64,000 nucleotides of DNA from positions 62,001-126,000 of the forward strand of contig WJLW01000083.1 in the NCBI GenBank assembly GCA_014728295.1. The letters are read 5' to 3'. The notes under the pieces were generated by a model. The model did not search any database and was not told the DNA's origin. It was given only the letters and a program-made list of their open reading frames with translations. Source of the stretch: Chitinivibrionales bacterium. Its GTDB lineage: Bacteria > Fibrobacterota > Chitinivibrionia > Chitinivibrionales > WJKA01. Shown here one piece after another: positions 62,340 through 64,000 of this stretch (the stretch's first letter is position 1; every line of letters begins with the position of its first letter). Position numbers and translations under genes: made by a program.

Positions 62340-63292
62340 TGAAAGAAAAAGCAAAAGTATCGATAGAGTGGCTCTCGGGGTGTTCGGGATGTGAGGTCGG
62401 CATTGTCGATCTGCACGAAAAGTTGTTGAATGTTCTTGAAGAAGTCGAGCTGGTGCGCGTGCCGATCCTGATGGATACCAAAGAGTACGTCAACGCGCAT
62501 GTCGGCATCATCACCGGTTGCGTGCGTACCGAGCATGACATCGACGCAGCAAAAAGCATGCGTGACACCTGTGATGCCATTATTGCTTTCGGCACCTGTC
62601 CGGTATATGGCGGTCCGCAAAGCGCCGCCTACGCCCACACAAATCAGGAACTGCTCGATACGGCCTATTATCGCAATCCGACCACCAGCACGAGCGGTGG
62701 GCCGACCAATGTACCCCGTCTGCTGGAAGAGTCCCGGCCGCTGGACGAGATAATCGAGGTCGACCTGTACCTGCCCGGCTGTCCGCCGCATCCCGCCTAT
62801 ATACTTGAAGGATTGATGTCGTTGCTACGCTCAAAATCACCGACATTCGGCCGCCACAGCGTATGCTTCAACTGTACGCGTACCATGAAAAAGACCGATG
62901 TGGCCGAAATCAGGCGCATGACCGACGGCATAGCCGATGCACAGACCTGCTTTCTTTCGCAGGGCTACCTCTGCTTCGGCTCGGTGACCCTGGATCGCTG
63001 TCTGGCGCCCTGTCCGTCGAAGGGAACGCCCTGTTTCAGTTGCGGCGGACCGGCGGAATCGGTTATTCTGGAACCGCAAAAAGACGTTCGCTCCGAAGTG
63101 GCGGCACGCATGTCGCATTTGACAAATATTCCGTACGAGGATGTCGTGAACACCATCGAATCACAGGCAAAAACGCACTTTGCCTATGCCATGGCTTCGC
63201 CAGTATTCCGGCAGAAGCCGACATTTTTGCTCAAGAAGTGGATGCAGAATAAACCTCCGGCCAAAAAGGAGTTTGCATGGGGCGAACACTAG
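62339..63292 (+). CDS. NiFe hydrogenase small subunit (group 3-like)
   Basis: A 317-residue subunit without a Tat signal, so cytoplasmic. The N-terminal half has WLSGCSGCEVGIVDLHEKLL (Cys15, Cys18), VGIITGCVRTEHD, IAFGTCPVYGGPQSA and LYLPGCPPHPAYI, the ligands of the proximal 4Fe-4S cluster. The C-terminal half has CFNCTR and a Cys-rich block (TCFLSQGYLCFGS, RCLAPCPSKGTPCFSCGGP) for further clusters. This resembles MvhG/sulfhydrogenase delta subunits, which pass electrons from H2 to heterodisulfide reductase, NAD or similar. The ATG at 62339 has GGAAGGG upstream; the frame from 62228 is not used. It overlaps the large-subunit gene by 16 bases. Confidence 0.9.
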   Translation: MKEKAKVSIEWLSGCSGCEVGIVDLHEKLLNVLEEVELVRVPILMDTKEYVNAHVGIITGCVRTEHDIDAAKSMRDTCDAIIAFGTCPVYGGPQSAAYAHTNQELLDTAYYRNPTTSTSGGPTNVPRLLEESRPLDEIIEVDLYLPGCPPHPAYILEGLMSLLRSKSPTFGRHSVCFNCTRTMKKTDVAEIRRMTDGIADAQTCFLSQGYLCFGSVTLDRCLAPCPSKGTPCFSCGGPAESVILEPQKDVRSEVAARMSHLTNIPYEDVVNTIESQAKTHFAYAMASPVFRQKPTFLLKKWMQNKPPAKKEFAWGEH

Positions 63293-64000
63293 CGATTAAT
63301 CCGGTCACCCGGATTGAAGGACATGCACGCGTCAACCTTGAAATTGATGATGCGAAGACCATTACCGGCAGTTGTTTCCAGGTCATGGACTTTCGCGGCT
63401 TCGAAACCTTTCTGCAGGGCATGCAGGTAGAAATGATGCCGGCCATCACGCCCCGGATATGCGGAACCTGCCCGCAGACGCATCATCTTGTTGCCGCGCG
63501 GGCGGTTGACAAGGTATATCAGGCCGCGATTCCGCGTCCTGCCTGGTTGCAGCGGGCGATACTCAATGCCGGGGGAATCATTCATTCGCACGCAATCCAC
63601 TTTTTCATGCTGGCCGGTCCAGATCTGTTATTCGGGCTGGATTCCGATCCGGCACAGCGCAACATCGTCGGCATTGCGCAAGCCCATCCCGACAAGGCAA
63701 AAATGGCTATTCGCCTGCGCGCTATCGGGCATAAGATCTGCGAAGAAGTCGGCGGCAGAGGGACGCATCCGGTCACCCAGATTGCCGGGGGAGCAGCGGC
63801 GCCGCTTGAAGCCGACAAGATCGCCACGCTCAAGCAGTATGCGCAGGAAGCCCTTGCGCTGTGCAAAGAGCTGTATGAATTTGCTACCTCGATCCTTGAA
63901 GGCAACACCGATCTGGTGCAGTCTTTGCCGCTCGAAACCGCCTACCTCGGTACCGTCAAAGGCGGGGTATTTGACCTATACGACGGCGACCTGCGGCTGA
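63277..64000 (+). CDS. NiFe hydrogenase large subunit (partial, runs off the window)
   Basis: About 241 codons are visible from the ATG at 63277 (AGGAG six bases upstream) to the edge, with no stop. INPVTRIEGHARVNLEID is the N-terminal signature. RICGTCPQTHHLVAAR contains the first NiFe-binding pair (RxCGxCxxxH). HSHAIHFFMLAGPDLLFG and GIAQAHPDKAKMAIRLRAIG then follow as in group 3 large subunits. The C-terminal DPCxxCxxH pair and protease site lie outside the window. With the small subunit it oxidises or produces H2 in the cytoplasm. Downstream partner genes cannot be seen. Confidence 0.92.
   Translation, partial: MGRTLAINPVTRIEGHARVNLEIDDAKTITGSCFQVMDFRGFETFLQGMQVEMMPAITPRICGTCPQTHHLVAARAVDKVYQAAIPRPAWLQRAILNAGGIIHSHAIHFFMLAGPDLLFGLDSDPAQRNIVGIAQAHPDKAKMAIRLRAIGHKICEEVGGRGTHPVTQIAGGAAAPLEADKIATLKQYAQEALALCKELYEFATSILEGNTDLVQSLPLETAYLGTVKGGVFDLYDGDLRL

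Noticed and set aside
1-64000. tRNA, rRNA or CRISPR loci
   Set aside because: I read the intergenic gaps and saw no cloverleaf-like or repeat-spacer structure; without a covariance search a tRNA could still be missed.

Overview
The window is a gene-dense chromosomal segment of a Gram-negative bacterium, roughly 50 % G+C by eye. Outer-membrane beta-barrels, OmpA-type proteins, lipoproteins, an MCE/Mla-type lipid transport operon and an LPS-bacterium set of housekeeping genes support a diderm. A bacterial group-II geranylgeranylglyceryl-phosphate synthase, a short primary-type sigma-70, TSP3-OmpA and caspase/beta-barrel proteins, and a group-3-like NiFe hydrogenase suggest an anaerobic member of the FCB superphylum (Fibrobacterota/Chitinivibrionia-like). 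That placement is inference; no rRNA or tRNA gene was seen.

Layout. 1-2746: truncated OmpA/TSP3 gene and an HDOD gene. 2786-8380 (minus): accD, accA and a carboxyltransferase fused to an AccB-like biotin carrier, preceded by DUF2294 and PAC2 genes. 8689-9444: larB. 9541-14671 (minus): five-gene run plsB-like acyltransferase, EIIA-like/DisA_N protein, pgi, yjbQ, glutaminyl cyclase. 14869-15321: small twin-zinc-motif protein with a clear terminator. 15842-21221: MCE lipid transporter operon (permease, ATPase, MCE protein, lipoprotein, outer-membrane barrel protein) behind a good sigma-70 promoter. 21229-27162 (minus): sigma factor, small membrane protein, recA, alaS, GGGP synthase. 27250-28524: glgC. 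28745-32387: nfeD-nfeD-floA run. 32497-36023: asd and a trypsin-like/MORN lipoprotein. 36097-40216 (minus): TPR-SLH lipoprotein, LPP20-like protein, methyltransferase, MraY-family enzyme.

40402-46116 is a compact plus-strand run of six genes: beta-barrel protein, LVIVD beta-propeller, ECF sigma, anti-sigma, caspase-fold protease fused to a barrel-like domain, and lipoprotein. 46113-48166 holds a THUMP-like methyltransferase and a DUF4197 protein. 48410-49361 is a decayed patch with remnants of two secreted carbohydrate-active or adhesin-type genes and a small inverted-repeat element.

49452-55384 encodes a sensor kinase, an NtrC-type activator and, behind a textbook sigma-54 promoter with two TTGCGCAA palindromes upstream, a receiver protein and a chemoreceptor. 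55539-61656 is an unusual locus: a membrane coiled-coil protein with a Roadblock-like end, a membrane-anchored OmpA-type protein, a Roadblock/LC7 protein and two divergently transcribed paralogous pseudokinases. 61839-64000 begins a NiFe hydrogenase operon.

The most promising undescribed systems are the pseudokinase/Roadblock/OmpA locus, the ECF/caspase/barrel operon, and the sigma-54 two-component/chemoreceptor module between them.
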